Shown piece after piece: positions 33,700 to 46,370 of a stretch of DNA of 64,000 bases. This DNA comes from Pontederia crassipes (taxonomy: Eukaryota > Streptophyta > Magnoliopsida > Commelinales > Pontederiaceae). The notes under the pieces were generated by a model that was not told the origin of the DNA, ran no database searches, and worked only from the letters and a program-made list of their open reading frames with translations. The DNA lies in contig CM060189.1 of the NCBI GenBank assembly GCA_030549335.1, forward strand, positions 49,818,917 through 49,882,916, given 5' to 3'. The stretch's first letter is position 1. Each line of letters begins with the position of its first letter. Made by a program: the position numbers and the translations under genes.

Positions 33700-35165
33700 A
33701 TGAGATCACTCTTACCTCATTGGATATCCTTATTTTTTTTACTGCGCTACTATTGATCTTTATCTATGTATATTAAATTATTAATTATGAATATATGATG
33801 ACTACTTGTGACGTATTATTACATTTTTTAGCATAAAGTATATATGATGTGAACTACGAGTCATCCTAAGTGCCGACATCGGAATAAAATAGTCGGATTT
33901 ATTTAGATTTTTTATAATTACAAAGATTTTTTGAAAATATGTGGAATACGTGGACTTTCTAATATATATATATATATATCACAAAATCTCTTTAATTTTG
34001 AAGCCACTATTGAAATTTTTCGACGGTCGCTTTGTGTCGCTCGTGTTCAAACTCATTCGGGACAATGCACTCTCTATATCTCTATCTCTCTAAAGTTAGA
34101 GCTGTATAAAGAGAAATAAAAGTTGACAAAAAAAAACACGACCTAACTTCTCCTCTTTATTTTTTGTTGTGTGAAGCAGAGGAGTCTCGGCTTCCTTTCC
34201 TCCCTTTCTTTTTGTCTCTCCTTTCCCTTGTTTTGTTCATTTTGTCTCTTCTTCTTGTCTATCCTTATGTTTGGGTTCCCAATGATAGCAGCTCCAAGGC
34301 CAAGGTCGAACCTCTTCTACAAGAGTCTCGACTCCTTCCTCTCCCTCTTCCATTTTCCCTTGCCCTTCCTCTCATCGGGTTTCCTTCATGTGGTCATGGA
34401 CAGAGGATGACGGAGAGACGCCAACAACCTTGTTCGATGCACGAGAAGACGACGAACGACAGCCACAGACCTGAGAACGAACCCCTATGCAATGAATCAG
34501 CAAACAAAGGATTTAAGATGTGTTGTTCGGGATCTCTATCATAGGTCACGTCCTAGATGAAATGTACATGCTAGGCAAAATCATGAACCATGTTATGTAT
34601 GATCTCATCGTTGAAAGAAGCTCTGTGTAGTCTACCCCATGATCCTTACATGTGGCTGAGCCGCTTTCATGAATGAAAACGTATGAACCTATTATCGAAA
34701 ACCTCCCATCCGAAGATGCATGCTTGGTATTACATCTGTGTAGTTTAAACTTTATATGCTATGTAGACTCACAATTATAATGCTATTAACTTAGTCGTAC
34801 TGCACCAACGACCGTCGGAGAAAACTAAATGGAAATGAATTCGGCAAGGCAAAACCCGGTCCGAGTTCACTAGAACTCGGCCCGGGTCCTGTTTGGCCTA
34901 ACAGGGTTTTGCGGAGCTCGGCTCGAGTCCGCCATTTACGACATTTATGATTTTCAGCTTCGAATTAAATATGCAACTTTCTGATTTATTATCATATTAA
35001 ACCTTTTATTTTGATCTTTGATTTCTCAACGAAACCCATGCTTTTCACATAAATATGATTATTGATCTCTCATTGGAAAATGAACGAAATATTATTATGA
35101 TTTTACGTCAAGAATGATAATGATTCCTCTCAATCTTTTCTAGCAAATGCTCATCACTTTTATAA
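33700..35165. other. Gene-free stretch with retroelement-like fragments
   Basis: A (TA)n run at 33962-33980 and a CT-rich tract at 34145-34400 that opens frames of biased Leu/Phe/Ser content; none looks like a known protein. Near 34840-34930 a GGTCCGAG/CTCGGCCCGGG inverted stretch resembles hAT-type subterminal sequence. Confidence 0.5.
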
Positions 35166-35169
35166 ACCT

Positions 35170-36470
35170 TATGAATCATAACATGATGATTAAGAATGAC
35201 AAGAAGCGGTGACCGCACCCCCTTCGGTCGACCGATATGATGATGACGGGTGTCCGCACTCCTCCAAACGGCCCCGAATGAACCAAGAGCGGGTGACCCT
35301 TGACCCTTGGGCATCCGTTTGTGTGGACCGGAAGAGATGACCCTTCGTCCCGACCTTGATTTAAACAAACTTTCATCCACCTAATTTTAAAGTAAATGAA
35401 ACAAACATAAGAAGATGTTTCCTCTACGCCTTGATCAGTCTACGGATCGAAAGACATGCCCATGTATGATGGGGGAAGATGTTCCAGCCTCGTAACATGC
35501 ACTTCCTCACGAGTTACCATTTGCTCTATTTAGACGGGAGTTCCTCTCTTACGAATGTTTCTGTCTAGTGCGAGGTCATCTCCTTGAAGGATGTATCCGC
35601 CTAGCGCAAGATCATTCATTTCTGCCCGATGGGGCTTGCCGTGGCACTGATCCTCTGGCCCATGACGTCTAGATAGCCGCACCTTCCAGTACATGCAATG
35701 GTATCCCCTTTTATGAACGACGAGCTCTTCTAATGAAAGCAAGCAAGTATGAAAGAAAGCAAGAAAGCAAGTATGAAAGCAAGAAAGCATGACAACGAAT
35801 ACGTAAAATAACTACCGAATAAAAAGAAATGGATATGAAAATATGTTCTCTCTTTCGAGAAATCTAATTCTACTATGATACTGATGTTATGATCTCCATT
35901 ATGCCATTTTGACAAGGCACACTTTCATGATTTTTCTATGAAGTTATATGCTCTCCTTATGCCATATTTTGATTTGGACCCGATTATGATGACTCAATTT
36001 TGTTTCCCCTTTCCTTATATTAATTTCATGCTATATTCTGACAGAATTGATCTGATTTACATGAACTTACACTTAGTTTTATATTAACGGTTGAGCTTGT
36101 TCCCCCGTGTGATTCCCACAGGTACTTGACGATGATCATGAGTTGTTGATGTATGTGCGATGACTACAACTTGGTGGTGTATGCATATGATTATCTAGAT
36201 TTTAAATGGGACCTATGGAGTTATAATTATGGCATGTACTTGTATATGCCTTGTGGATGTACCATTATTTATTTATATTCCGTGCTTTCTTTTTATTATT
36301 GTATTATTCTATTTATTAAGTCTTCCACTTATATGTCACTTTTTTCGACCATTTGGGTCAATGAAAGAGTCAAAGAAATATCGAATGAAGTAAAGACCGA
36401 AAGAAAATCTCGCCACGTGACGATGTCAAATTTCAAAGCATTACATATATTCTGAGTTTAATTTTTGAAA
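35170..36470 (+). mobile_element. Diverged LTR fragment related to the solo LTR at 40835
   Basis: GGGGCTTGCCGTGGCACTGA (about 35633) followed by CCAGTACATGCAATGGTATCC parallels GGGCTTGCCATGACACTGA and GGCATGGTGTCC at 42329-42382 of the solo LTR. ACAGGTACTTGACGATGAT at 36118 resembles the LTR 3' signal region, and AGTCTTCCAC at about 36320 resembles the near-end sequence at 43150. Borders are not definable. Confidence 0.45.
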
Positions 36471-36551
36471 TGTCTTGCTCTCGTTCTAAAACTTAGATCT
36501 AAAAAGCAAAAAATGTTGACCTACTTAAGTTCCTTTATCAAAGGTTCGAGC

Positions 36552-36955
36552 TAGAGGTGTTCACTGGGTCAACCCGGTGAACCCGACGATCCGACCCGGT
36601 TTGGGTCGGGTTGGGTCGGACCCGACCCGCTGACCTGATTTTCTTATTTTTTTTAATTTTATTCTATTTTTATTTAAATCTAGGCCTATATTTGCTTTAA
36701 AAAGTTTTAAAAAATAAAATATTTTAAATACAGAAATAATATTTTAATACTTATAAAACTTATTTTGTGCTTTAAAATAAATATTTAATAATATTTTTAT
36801 ATCTTAAAATATAAAATTAGTAAGAAAAAATTTTAAAAAAAGGAAAATTGGGTGGTCGAGTAACCCGACCACCCGACCTGAACCAGGTCAGATTGGGTCG
36901 GATTTGACCCCCATGGGCAGCTTGATTCGACCCGACCCGACCATTGATGATTTTA
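36552..36955 (+). mobile_element. hAT-type MITE remnant with GGGTCGGGT subterminal repeats
   Basis: Begins TAGAGGTGTTCACTGGGTC, with dense GGGTCGGGTTGGGTCGG repeats, an AT-rich core, then the inverse CGACCCGACCCGACC at 36935-36950. The outer right end (a complement of AGGTGTTCA) is missing, so no target duplication can be scored. It shares its end motif with 28078-28413. Confidence 0.55.
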
Positions 36956-37679
36956 TCATTCAACTTATGATATTAAAAGCTAAGACCTATAAATATCACC
37001 AACATGAACACATATGCATATGGCAACAAAATACATAAATCATACAAGGGCGATTGATAGCAAGCAAATGCAACATAAACAACATCATACATTTTCTTCA
37101 CTCACTCTAGTAACATATATCTTTTATGTATGTTCTCATTTACGCATAAGAGAAAACTCCACAATTGGACTTCACCTTCTTATGAGAGTTTATAAGTTTA
37201 TATAAATTGACATTTTTTTTGTAATTCACACCACTATCCATAACCAACCAAAAAAAAAGGAAAATAAATTATTTTTTTACAACTAGCTTCACACTTTTGA
37301 GTATGAAAACAGGGATAACTTTCTGAGTTATGAATTCCATATTCATCCTTGGCCGCCAGGAGAGGTGGTGCAACCTGAAGATGAGAAACTATCTCTCATC
37401 ATCAAAATGTCAAAGATCTCGTTATTCAATAATTTTTATGGGCATATAAGATAATAATCATCCAAGGATTTAAGAAGCATGCAGGCCTGACCCAAAGCCT
37501 AAGAAGGTCAATCCCTTCCTTGAGGTTCCCACTTGAGGCCTCTAATAATTAATATGTTATTTATTTATGTTGATAATATTGAGCATATAATAAAAAAATA
37601 TTCTTAACTGTTAATAATAAATTACAACAACTAAGAATCTTGCATTGTCCCGTAATTTCTCCAATTAATACGAATAATT

Positions 37680-38660
37680 TTTTATCTCATTAATTGATTT
37701 TATAATTAATGTGAACCTTAATTAACTCATTTTTATAAGTTTATCCGCTCAAATCCTTGTCTAAAGATCCTTATAAATTCAACCAAAATTAATTATTAGA
37801 TATTTTCTCTCCATTCCATAAAATAACACAATGTTATTGGCTTTTTCATTAAAACGTCCTCGTTAGTTGATTTCTTAATAAATGCGATCTTAATGGACTC
37901 CTTTTTTCTAAGATTATCTGGTAAAATCCTTTTTTTAATGGACCTTAAAATTTAGCCATAATTAATTACTTGATATTTTCTCTTCATTACATATAACAAC
38001 ATAATCATTAAAAATATTTATTGCCAAATATTTTCTAGCAAACATTTTTCTCTCTTTTCAGTGGTATGTTAACTTGGTTCCATTTTCACTCCATTTTTTT
38101 CAAAAAAAACATCATAACTTTCAAATTTTCCATATATTCTCTAGTCCAGATCACATATTCTTGAATGGTGAAGTACTCTTACAAAATCATATTAACATAT
38201 ATTTTTTTTCAAGCATTCCTCAATTTTTTCACACAAGCACCATCCAGTTTGTATCATTCCCATCCTCTATTTCTTATTTAGAGCTAATAAATATGTACAT
38301 CACATCTTTCTGCAAATATATATATCATATTATAATTTTGAAAATGTCATCTAGAAAATATAAATCTGATTCTTCAAACATTACCAAATAATCAAATATG
38401 TCCAAACTTTAAGGACCATTAAAAAATTGACCAGATAAACATAGAAAAAAGAGATTGCGGAGATATGCATTAATTAAGAAATTGATTAGCGAGAATGTTT
38501 ATGTTTTAATGAAAAAAATTAAGAATATTGTTTTGCTTTATGGAATGAATAGAAAATATCAAATGTTTAATTCTGGCAAAAGGATTTGAGGAGATAATCC
38601 CATTAAAAAGGAGTTAACTAAGATCTACATTCATTAAGAAATCAATTAACAAGATAGAAA
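37680..38660. mobile_element. Fold-back element with internally tandem arms
   Basis: The left arm (37680-37960) and right arm (38407-38660) are imperfect inverted repeats over roughly 260-280 bp, for example TTAATTGATTT, CATTAAAAC and TTTTTTAATGG against their complements. Each arm itself holds two direct copies of a unit of about 170 bp (left: near 37691 and 37864; right: near 38481 and 38641). The spacer is AT-rich and non-coding. No target duplication was found. Its superfamily is open; a fold-back or Mutator-like origin is inference. Confidence 0.7.
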
Positions 38661-38698
38661 GTGATTTGTGATCAGATAGTGACGGGTTTTGTAGGTTA

Positions 38699-39184
38699 CA
38701 AGGGTGAAAATGGCTTGTCATTTTTTTTTGTTCACTATTTTTTGGCCAAATTTTTTAAATTATAAAAATCATCTTAAAACTATTTAGAAATAAAAAATAA
38801 AAAAGCATCCTCTAACGAGTCGCTTTTTTTTGGTGACTTTTTGGCCCTACTTTAGTAGGATAATATTTTTAAAAAAATTAACAAATTAAAATTAATACAA
38901 AATAAAACTATCAAATTAGAATTCCATAATATGATAGCAACATATTAAATTATAATAAAAATTATTATACAAATAATAAAAAGCAATTAGTTATGAATTA
39001 ATTATACAAATAAAAAGTAAAAAATAGACATGGACTACGAGTCCTAATTTGAGCGGGTGAGTTTCGCTCTATTAAAAAATTGTCCTAAATCATTTAGGTC
39101 CTCTACTTTTTTATTTTTTGAGGGGTAGGATAAGTTTTTTGAGACGAGTAGGTTTTTCAACCAGTCAAATTTTTTACACCCCTA
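38699..39184. mobile_element. hAT-type MITE
   Basis: The right end, read outward-in, is TAGGGGTGTAAAAAATTTGAC; the left end is CAAGGGTGAAAATGG. Flanks GTAGGTTA (38691-38698) and GTTGGTTG (39185-39192) match at 6 of 8. It is 486 bp and non-coding, and it directly follows the fold-back element. Confidence 0.6.
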
Positions 39185-39192
39185 GTTGGTTG

Positions 39193-40140
39193 TTGTAATT
39201 TATTATTAACATATTTATGCATAAATTTAAATTATATGCTCAATATTATTAACATAAATAAATAAATCAAATCATGAATGGATATTGTAGTAACAAGACA
39301 CTACTTTGTTATGAATTTCAAATAAGGGGTACATTATACATAGGAGGGGACTCTTGCAACTATAGAATTTCATCATATTTGTAGAATGGCAAATAAATGT
39401 AGAAATGATTGTCATGAATTCCTTCAACCGATAACTTGACCCAATTAGACTTAGGATATGTTGGTCTGATGCAAAACACATTTATGTTCTCGGTATAAAA
39501 GATAACAAAGCCTCAAATTTGTTAACCTTACTCATCATTCTTTTTCTCCCGAATGAGTTGTCAAGGTTTGCCCCTCTCTCTTTCTCTCATTCACCTTTCT
39601 TCAAAATTACAGGGATTTCTTTTTTCATGGTATAAAATCTTCATAATAAACAATAAGGAAAAGATCATCTAAAGGTGAGGACAATAAAACTTCTAGAGGA
39701 TGAAGAATGATAACAGGAAGGGATTAAAAAATGAGGTTTTAGTTCTAAAACCTAGATGTATGCAAAGGGGGGTATTCTCTTCCCTTTTAATATTCGACTT
39801 CAATGAATTTAGAGCAATGTGAACACACATTGTCATTTCAAATTGATTATGGGTGTATTTATCACAATGCCTATTGTAGTTTTCAATTTGATTCAATAAT
39901 TATTAGGGAAGAATTATTAAGGAGTTAACCCTAGGATGTTATACTCATATTCCCTATTAGATCCTCATGAATTGGAGTGGTCTGTAAGTAAAATCAATTT
40001 TCTTCAATGTCCATTATCATATTGATCATGCCTCACAAATTATATAAAATGACCTTAACTTTTTGGAGAAAATATTGTTTGTCCTCACTTCTCGGGCATG
40101 AATGCGCAAGGTTGAAGAATATGGGCACAATTTTATAATT
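39193..40140. other. Gene-free stretch
   Basis: AT-rich. Short open frames here have no recognisable family signature and no splice-supported context. Nothing else seen. Confidence 0.55.
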
Positions 40141-40144
40141 TCAT

Positions 40145-40300
40145 AAGTCGTGACTTCATGTCACGATCATGAAATTTGACTAATGATTGGGAAATCCATT
40201 GTGAGCATTGTAACAATCGTGTTATGATGTGGTTTCATAGGTCGTAACACAAAGTCACGGACCATGAAATTGAATGACAACACAAACTAATATGTGTTGC
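40145..40300. repeat. Short palindromes with GTCGTGAC core
   Basis: AAGTCGTGACTT at 40145-40156 is followed by the complementary GTCACGATCATG and, further on, GGTCGTAACAC and AAGTCACGGACC. This is the same motif family as at 7382-7550 and its duplicate. Confidence 0.5.
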
Positions 40301-40321
40301 TATTGAGTCTTGTATTACGAT

Positions 40322-40714
40322 CAAGGTTGTAAAGATGAGGATGATCATAAGATCGAAGATCGTGAGATCCTACCTATTAATAAAAAATATTTTTTTGATA
40401 AAATTGTCGCACTTAAATTTTAAATTACACATCACTAAAATATTTTTTATTGAATCTTAAGTCAAAATATATCAAAATAGGTTAAAAATGAAGAAAATTT
40501 ATCTAAATTACCTCTTATTATCATTAACATATTTTTAATTAATATTTAAATGTTTATACTAATCATATGATATCGTAAGATTGTGTAATCAAAATTAAAA
40601 TTGTATCATAATCTTACACACATAAGATCATGAAGATAAGATCGAGATCGTTAAGGGTAGTAGGATCGTAAATCGTAAGATTTTAAGATATGGTTCGAGA
40701 TCTTCATAACCTTA
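40322..40714. mobile_element. Small hAT-type MITE
   Basis: 393 bp. Inverted ends CAAGGTTGTAAAGAT / ATCTTCATAACCTTA continue inward (GATCCTACC / GTAGGATCG). Flanks ATTACGAT (40314-40321) and ATTACGAG (40715-40722) form an 8-bp duplication with one mismatch. Non-coding. Confidence 0.78.
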
Positions 40715-40834
40715 ATTACGAGTATGTTTCATAAATCATGATGAAAATTGAATCCGTAGATGCAAATACACTAATCACCCATGACCTTTGTGTTATTGGC
40801 TATGAATCTCATAAGGAAAATGGTGAACTCACTA

Positions 40835-43260
40835 TGTAACGACCCCAATTTTTGAGAGTTAGAAAAATAATATTTTATTATTTATTTTGAGAAAAATGAC
40901 CATTAATATTATTATAATAAATAATTCCGAAAATAAAGGAAAATAGGAGAGGAGTTTAATTAAGGATAAAAATGTATTATGGGATATTTATTTAAATTCG
41001 GAATTATTTAATTATTAAAACAAATCAAAATTGTTAAAAGGGATTAATTAAAAGATTAAATTTGATTAGGATTGTAAGTTATAAATGAATTGAAGATAAA
41101 GATTTAAGCGTCCTATAAATAAATCTTGAGGGTCAGCCGTCAAAGGAATTTCATTTTCTTTGATTCTTGGTGTCCGACGACAGAGGCATGGCAAGGCATG
41201 ATTCAACGTCGAACAGCTACGAGGTACGTAGGGGGATCCGTAGGTTTATTACATTGTGCAATTATTTTAAATCAACAGCAATAATGGATTTCTAAGGATT
41301 TAATCTCTTTAATCCTTTCGACTGTGCGAAAAAAAATGAATTGGTGTGAATTTTAAGGAAGAGAGAGGATCGAGCATATGACTCATTATGCAGCGTTCGG
41401 TGTCAAAAAAAAAAAGAAAAAGATAAAAAAAATGAAAGAGCTGTCAATATCGAGAGGGTGAGCGGAGAAAAAGTGATAAAACGTTTTGCCCAAGGAAAGA
41501 AATAAAAATAAATAAAAATAGGTTTTCTGTTGGTGGACAGTAATGGGGAGAACGTAAGAGAGAAGGGGTAAAAGCAAAAAGAAAAAAAAATTGATGGCGC
41601 CATTACGGGTGGATAGAAGTCAGAGAGAGAAAAGGGTAGAGAGGAGGAGAGGCAAAAACATCATTTGGTCTCATGTTGATATTGCAGCCGTATGATAATA
41701 GGAGAGAGAAATGTGAAAAAAGAGGGATTAGTGCCATCCGAGAGAGAGAAAGAAGAAAATATAATTTTTCTTCGTTTATAAATTTTTTGACAAGAATTAA
41801 CTAATTAGATTTCTCGGTCAACGAGAAAAGAAATAGAAAAAAAATAAGGAAAAAGAATTGGGAGTTATTTTATTAGTTAATTCTTTTAATTACTAATTTT
41901 GTAATAATTGGCTTATTGTTGTTATTATAGGAATATGATGTGTTGATTATATTATTATTGATTGTGGTGATCATATTGTTATCATTCTTGATTATATTCT
42001 TATCATATATAATCATCATATCAGATCACATCATCATCGTATTCGATCATATTTTATTATCATATCCAATCTTATCACTGACTATGATATTGATCCAGTA
42101 ATCTTTCTGATTAGGTCTTGTTTTACCTAAATTAAATTATTAAAAGATAGACATCTTAGGTAAATAAGATAAAAATCGAAAGCTATTGGGCCCATGTCTA
42201 CTGATTGCCACTAAGCCGGGACCAATTGAATTGAATTGAATTGAATGGGGCAGATAGTGTAAAAGCTATGACTGTCTTGTGTATGACCACTCGTCCCCCA
42301 CCATACACGAACCCATTGAATCGTATCGGGCTTGCCATGACACTGATCCCCCACTGGCCTGCATGAAAGTGGCATGGTGTCCCTTAATTGACTGAGCGCT
42401 TCTCATTGAATTGAATAACTCCGAACATTGTAAATTGAATTGAATTAAATTAAAATCGAATCGAATTGAGTTGGATTGAAATCGAATTGAATAGATCATG
42501 GTCATTTGGATACTGGCGTTGACTGGCATTGTCTCCGTCCATTGAATCGAATTGAATTGTAATTGACCAATGACCATTGATATTGAATTGAAAATTATTA
42601 AATTGAATAGTGTCATAGTGATCAGACATTTAATTGCTAAATCAATATTGATCGATCATCTGATCTTTTTATGATCATTCCTATTGATTTATGACTTTAT
42701 TGTCCTATTGTTATATTGAATCATCGATCAAATTGATTAGGCAATTATTAATTGCTATCTCTATTGATTGGTCTTTTGACCATAACTTGATATAGTTGTT
42801 CATGTTGATAAATCGTTATATTGTAAATTGATTATTGTATTGATTGCTCAATTGACTCATCATTGATTATATCTTATTTTCGATTGAGCATATTGATTGT
42901 TTAGTAGACCTTACGTACTGAGTATTTTTATACTCATGGATATTTCCCTGTACCTGGATCCGTGCAGGTAAGAGTACTTTGATAGAGGATGATCCTGCAG
43001 GTGGCTATGCTCAGTGATAGATAGATATTGCACATGTTCTAGATTGAGTTGTCTAGTTTTTATTATTTTCGCATTTATTAGAATTGTGAACTTATTAATA
43101 TTTTAATTATTTTGAATATAATGGATTATTAGCTGTTATTATTGAAAAAGTCTTCCACGTTTATTGTTTATATTCCGCAAAAATGTTTTATAGAAAATTG
43201 AGTAGCGCCTTTGGGACGACTCTGAGCACGTGAAAGTCACGTGGGTCTCGGGGCGTTACA
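40835..43260 (+). mobile_element. Solo LTR of an LTR retrotransposon
   Basis: 2426 bp. It begins TGTAACGACCCC, ends GGGGCGTTACA (TG...CA with a short inverted repeat) and is flanked by a perfect 5-bp duplication CACTA (40830-40834 and 43261-43265). No internal domain follows, so this is a solo LTR. A TATA-like CCTATAAATAAAT at about 41113 is the likely LTR promoter. The 42225-42600 part is rich in GAATTGAATTG repeats. A perfect palindrome, CACGTGA/TCACGTG, lies at 43227-43243 near the 3' end. TGTAACG...CGTTACA ends are seen in plant Ty3-type LTRs, but the superfamily is not provable here. Confidence 0.88.
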
Positions 43261-43265
43261 CACTA

Positions 43266-45945
43266 ACTCCTACATGATCACAAGAACAAATCATTACCAT
43301 TGAAGACTAGAAAATTGAAGTGCATTGACTAGGCCATGACCACTCGATCATGTCTCTTGAAAAAATAAAGTTATAATCGTGAGTCTTGAAATCCACTATT
43401 GTATTTTTATTGACTTGTATTATTGTTTTTATGTTATGGGTGTTGTATGACATGTATGATTGATACACTTAGATGTCGAAAATGCATGTTAAGTCATAAC
43501 TAGATTTAAAAATAAAAGATTGAAATGATTGTTTTATTGAAAAAAAAGGAAATATCACTTAAACAATAAATTATGTTGACACACCATCAATTGATATCAC
43601 GTAATTATTTTCACACTCATAATGGTATGTGTGTCCCAAAAGAAGCAATTTTACATTCATAACTATGTGTGTACTTCCTATGGATTAGTAATAGCACCAA
43701 GAGTAAGTCTCTAATACTAGATTTTTTTTTTTGCCAAACACTTCTTTTTTAAAGTTGTGGGTTCCGCAACAATCATGATGGGGTTAACATTTGTGTGGGT
43801 GTGTTCTCCTATAGTGGAAGTTGGAGCATGGTGCTCTTACAATCGTTGTTTGGATCCGGGTTATATGATCGAATAAGGAGTTATTCAGTAGAATATTGTC
43901 AAACACCATGAAGAATAGGAATAAGGGTCGTCACTAAGATCAAGACGTGTTTAATCTTGTCGGTAGACTATTTTCTGAGTTATCATATTCTTTGAAATTG
44001 GTAGAATATGTCATATTCTTCCATCTCGTTGAGAGTACGAACACCATTTTACTATTTATGTGGGCAAAAAGGGAAAGCGATGCAACACCTTTTACAACTA
44101 CGATGATTTTGATTGTTATTTCACATAAGCTTATTCTCTGAATCATCCAAACACATGACATAATCTTCCCTTATTGGCATGAATAAACGATACAATCCAA
44201 ACAGCAAGGGATCATTTTGAGGATAAGTTTAAATGGAATAAAACAACGTAATATCATATTCCTGAAAAAATAAATATAATCTTATTCTACTTCATGTTTG
44301 ATTTAAAGAGAATAAAATATAAAAGTATCATATTATATAATTAAAATATTTTATTAGCAATACTTGGTCATTTGGTTGTTGGTTATAGGCTGAAATATTT
44401 CAATAATATTGAGAATATAACCAAACGCAAGCGGAATAAAGTTAACTTAGTTAAACTTCATTCTTTTGCAAAACCACCTTAATCAGCATAAAATCATCTT
44501 TTTTTAACCTCTTTGGCATAAAAGCATAATAGAGATATTTTGTTAATTTTTCATTTTTTTATTTTCATTATTTAACTATATATTATTATATTGTAATTTT
44601 TATTATTATAAAAAATAAATGTAAACTATTTATAATAAATTATTGTTATTATAAAATATAGCATTTATTCATGTTCAACCAAACAAGAGTTAGAATGAGA
44701 ATATAGGTAGAATACTATATTCTCTAGAATAAAATTTATTATTCATTAAAAGATATTCTCTAACCAAACGGTTTTTTATTGTTATAATAACAATAAAAAA
44801 ATAATATAATCATGCATGATTAAAAATTTAAAAAATATGGTTAAAAATGTTGAAAAAAATGGGAATACAAATATTTAGGAACACTCATATTCTTCTTTTG
44901 GGGATAAAGCGATTTCATATGGGTTTTGAGGTGGTTTCCCAATTTTTGATGTTGGATAATTTTATTCTAGTTTGTGTTTGTTTGCATTATCGAAATATGA
45001 TGATATTCTGTCATTTATTCTCGAAACAAATGGCTCATAAAGTTCCGTTTGAATGTCAAAAAGTTAATCCAGGTTTTAACCCAACAAATTCTTGGTCAAT
45101 GAGAAAACCTATTAATCTTCATCTTTTCTTTATTCCCTCATTTTTTTGAGGTGGGGCCCATGTGGTAAAAAAAATAGTTGTTTGGTTAAAATGATCGGAA
45201 CAAAAGGTTAATTCAGGAGATATTCCATTGCCAAATGGGGCATAAAAGATTTTAATCCAACTAGCTACCAAATGGGGCACAAGGGTGCTTGCTGATGAAG
45301 CAACTTGAGTGCAAAATAAACATATATGACTTAGCTAATCAATTGGGAAAATCATATGATTATTCAATTATTGTAGAATATCATCATATGATAAGACAAA
45401 TAAGATGAAGATGAAATTGAACTTTAATTGACCAAAGGATATTGAAAGTATAAAGAATCATATAATTGTTAATATATAGAAGTTATGAAATAACATCAAT
45501 TGCATCTATATTAAAAAGGAAGTAACGTAAGAGATTGAATGCTAATGACACTATAATCACATGTGAGTATTGCTAATTGTTGTAATGATGAAAGCTATTG
45601 CTTATTGATCAAATTACATTGTATGGTGTATCAAATTGATGCATCTTTAATTAGCACATGCCATTCATGAAGTTATTTCTATAATCTTGTGACAATCGCA
45701 TAACTTTTGTCATATATAAAAGTTGGATGGAAGGAAAAGAAAGAAATGAATTTGAGACGAAAGGAAGAAGGTAAGAGAGGGAATGAGAGATGAGAGAGAC
45801 AACATAGTGGGAGAGATGAGAGAGGAAGGGAAGAAACAATTGATGAAAATGGACATTTTTTTTATTTAAACCATCGATTAGGAATGGAAGGCTGTTGTAG
45901 TTTAGAGCTCAATATATAGTTGTAGTTGTATACTCGTTTTTTTTC
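43266..45945. other. AT-rich gene-free stretch with MITE-like debris
   Basis: CCAAACG-type motifs near 44415 and 44755, and ATGGGGCATAAAAG / AAATGGGGCAC near 45235-45280, suggest old terminal-inverted-repeat elements, but no pair of ends could be matched. An open frame of 100 codons at 44847 has no family signature. A purine-rich tract covers 45725-45840. Confidence 0.5.
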
Positions 45946-45949
45946 TAAA

Positions 45950-46370
45950 GTTTTGTTTGGTAATTTAATACAGGAGAGATGGGTTAAGATGAGGAAGTAA
46001 GATTAGGTAATACTTAAGTGTGGTGTGTGTTTATATAAATCACATTTGAATATAAAATTATGGCATGAGTTGAGTTAATTTAATTTACTTTTTGTTCAGA
46101 TGAAAATTATAATATATTGGTTAGTGAAGATCAAATTAGATAAATGACTTTACTATCTTAACTTTTTATTTAGTTAAGAAGAAAAATGAGAATATTTTTT
46201 TTTAACTTCTTAAAACCCTCCAATTTGATGAGTTTAATTTAAATCATGTGATGAGTTTATGAATATCAATTTAATCTTATTTAAAATTTTAAAAATAATA
46301 TCTAAGGAATACTCACCCACCCCAATTAGACTTAACCCATTTCTATTAAACTTTTCATCCAGCCAGGCCC
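45950..46370. mobile_element. Candidate MITE (Harbinger/Tourist-like ends)
   Basis: GTTTGGTAATTTAATACAGG ... GAGATGGGTTAAG on the left and CTTAACCCATTTC ... CATCCAGCCAGGCCC on the right are inverted to each other. The right flank is TTA, the target size of Harbinger-type elements, but the left flank is diverged. Non-coding. Confidence 0.45.

Noticed and set aside
33456..33703. Plus-strand ORFs of 66-72 codons in the ACGT-motif block
   Set aside because: Composition is generic, there is no homology signature, and the block is better described by its motif cluster.
34164..34544. 126-codon ORF with a hydrophobic N-terminus resembling a membrane protein
   Set aside because: The hydrophobic part comes from a CT-rich low-complexity tract; no splice or promoter support.
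42225..42616. 116-codon minus-strand ORF rich in Asn/Ile/Phe/Ser
   Set aside because: It arises from GAATTGAATTG repeats in the solo LTR.
40830..43265. CACTA at both ends, suggesting a CACTA (En/Spm) DNA transposon
   Set aside because: The CACTA copies are direct, not inverted, and lie outside TG...CA ends, so they are a 5-bp target duplication of a solo LTR.
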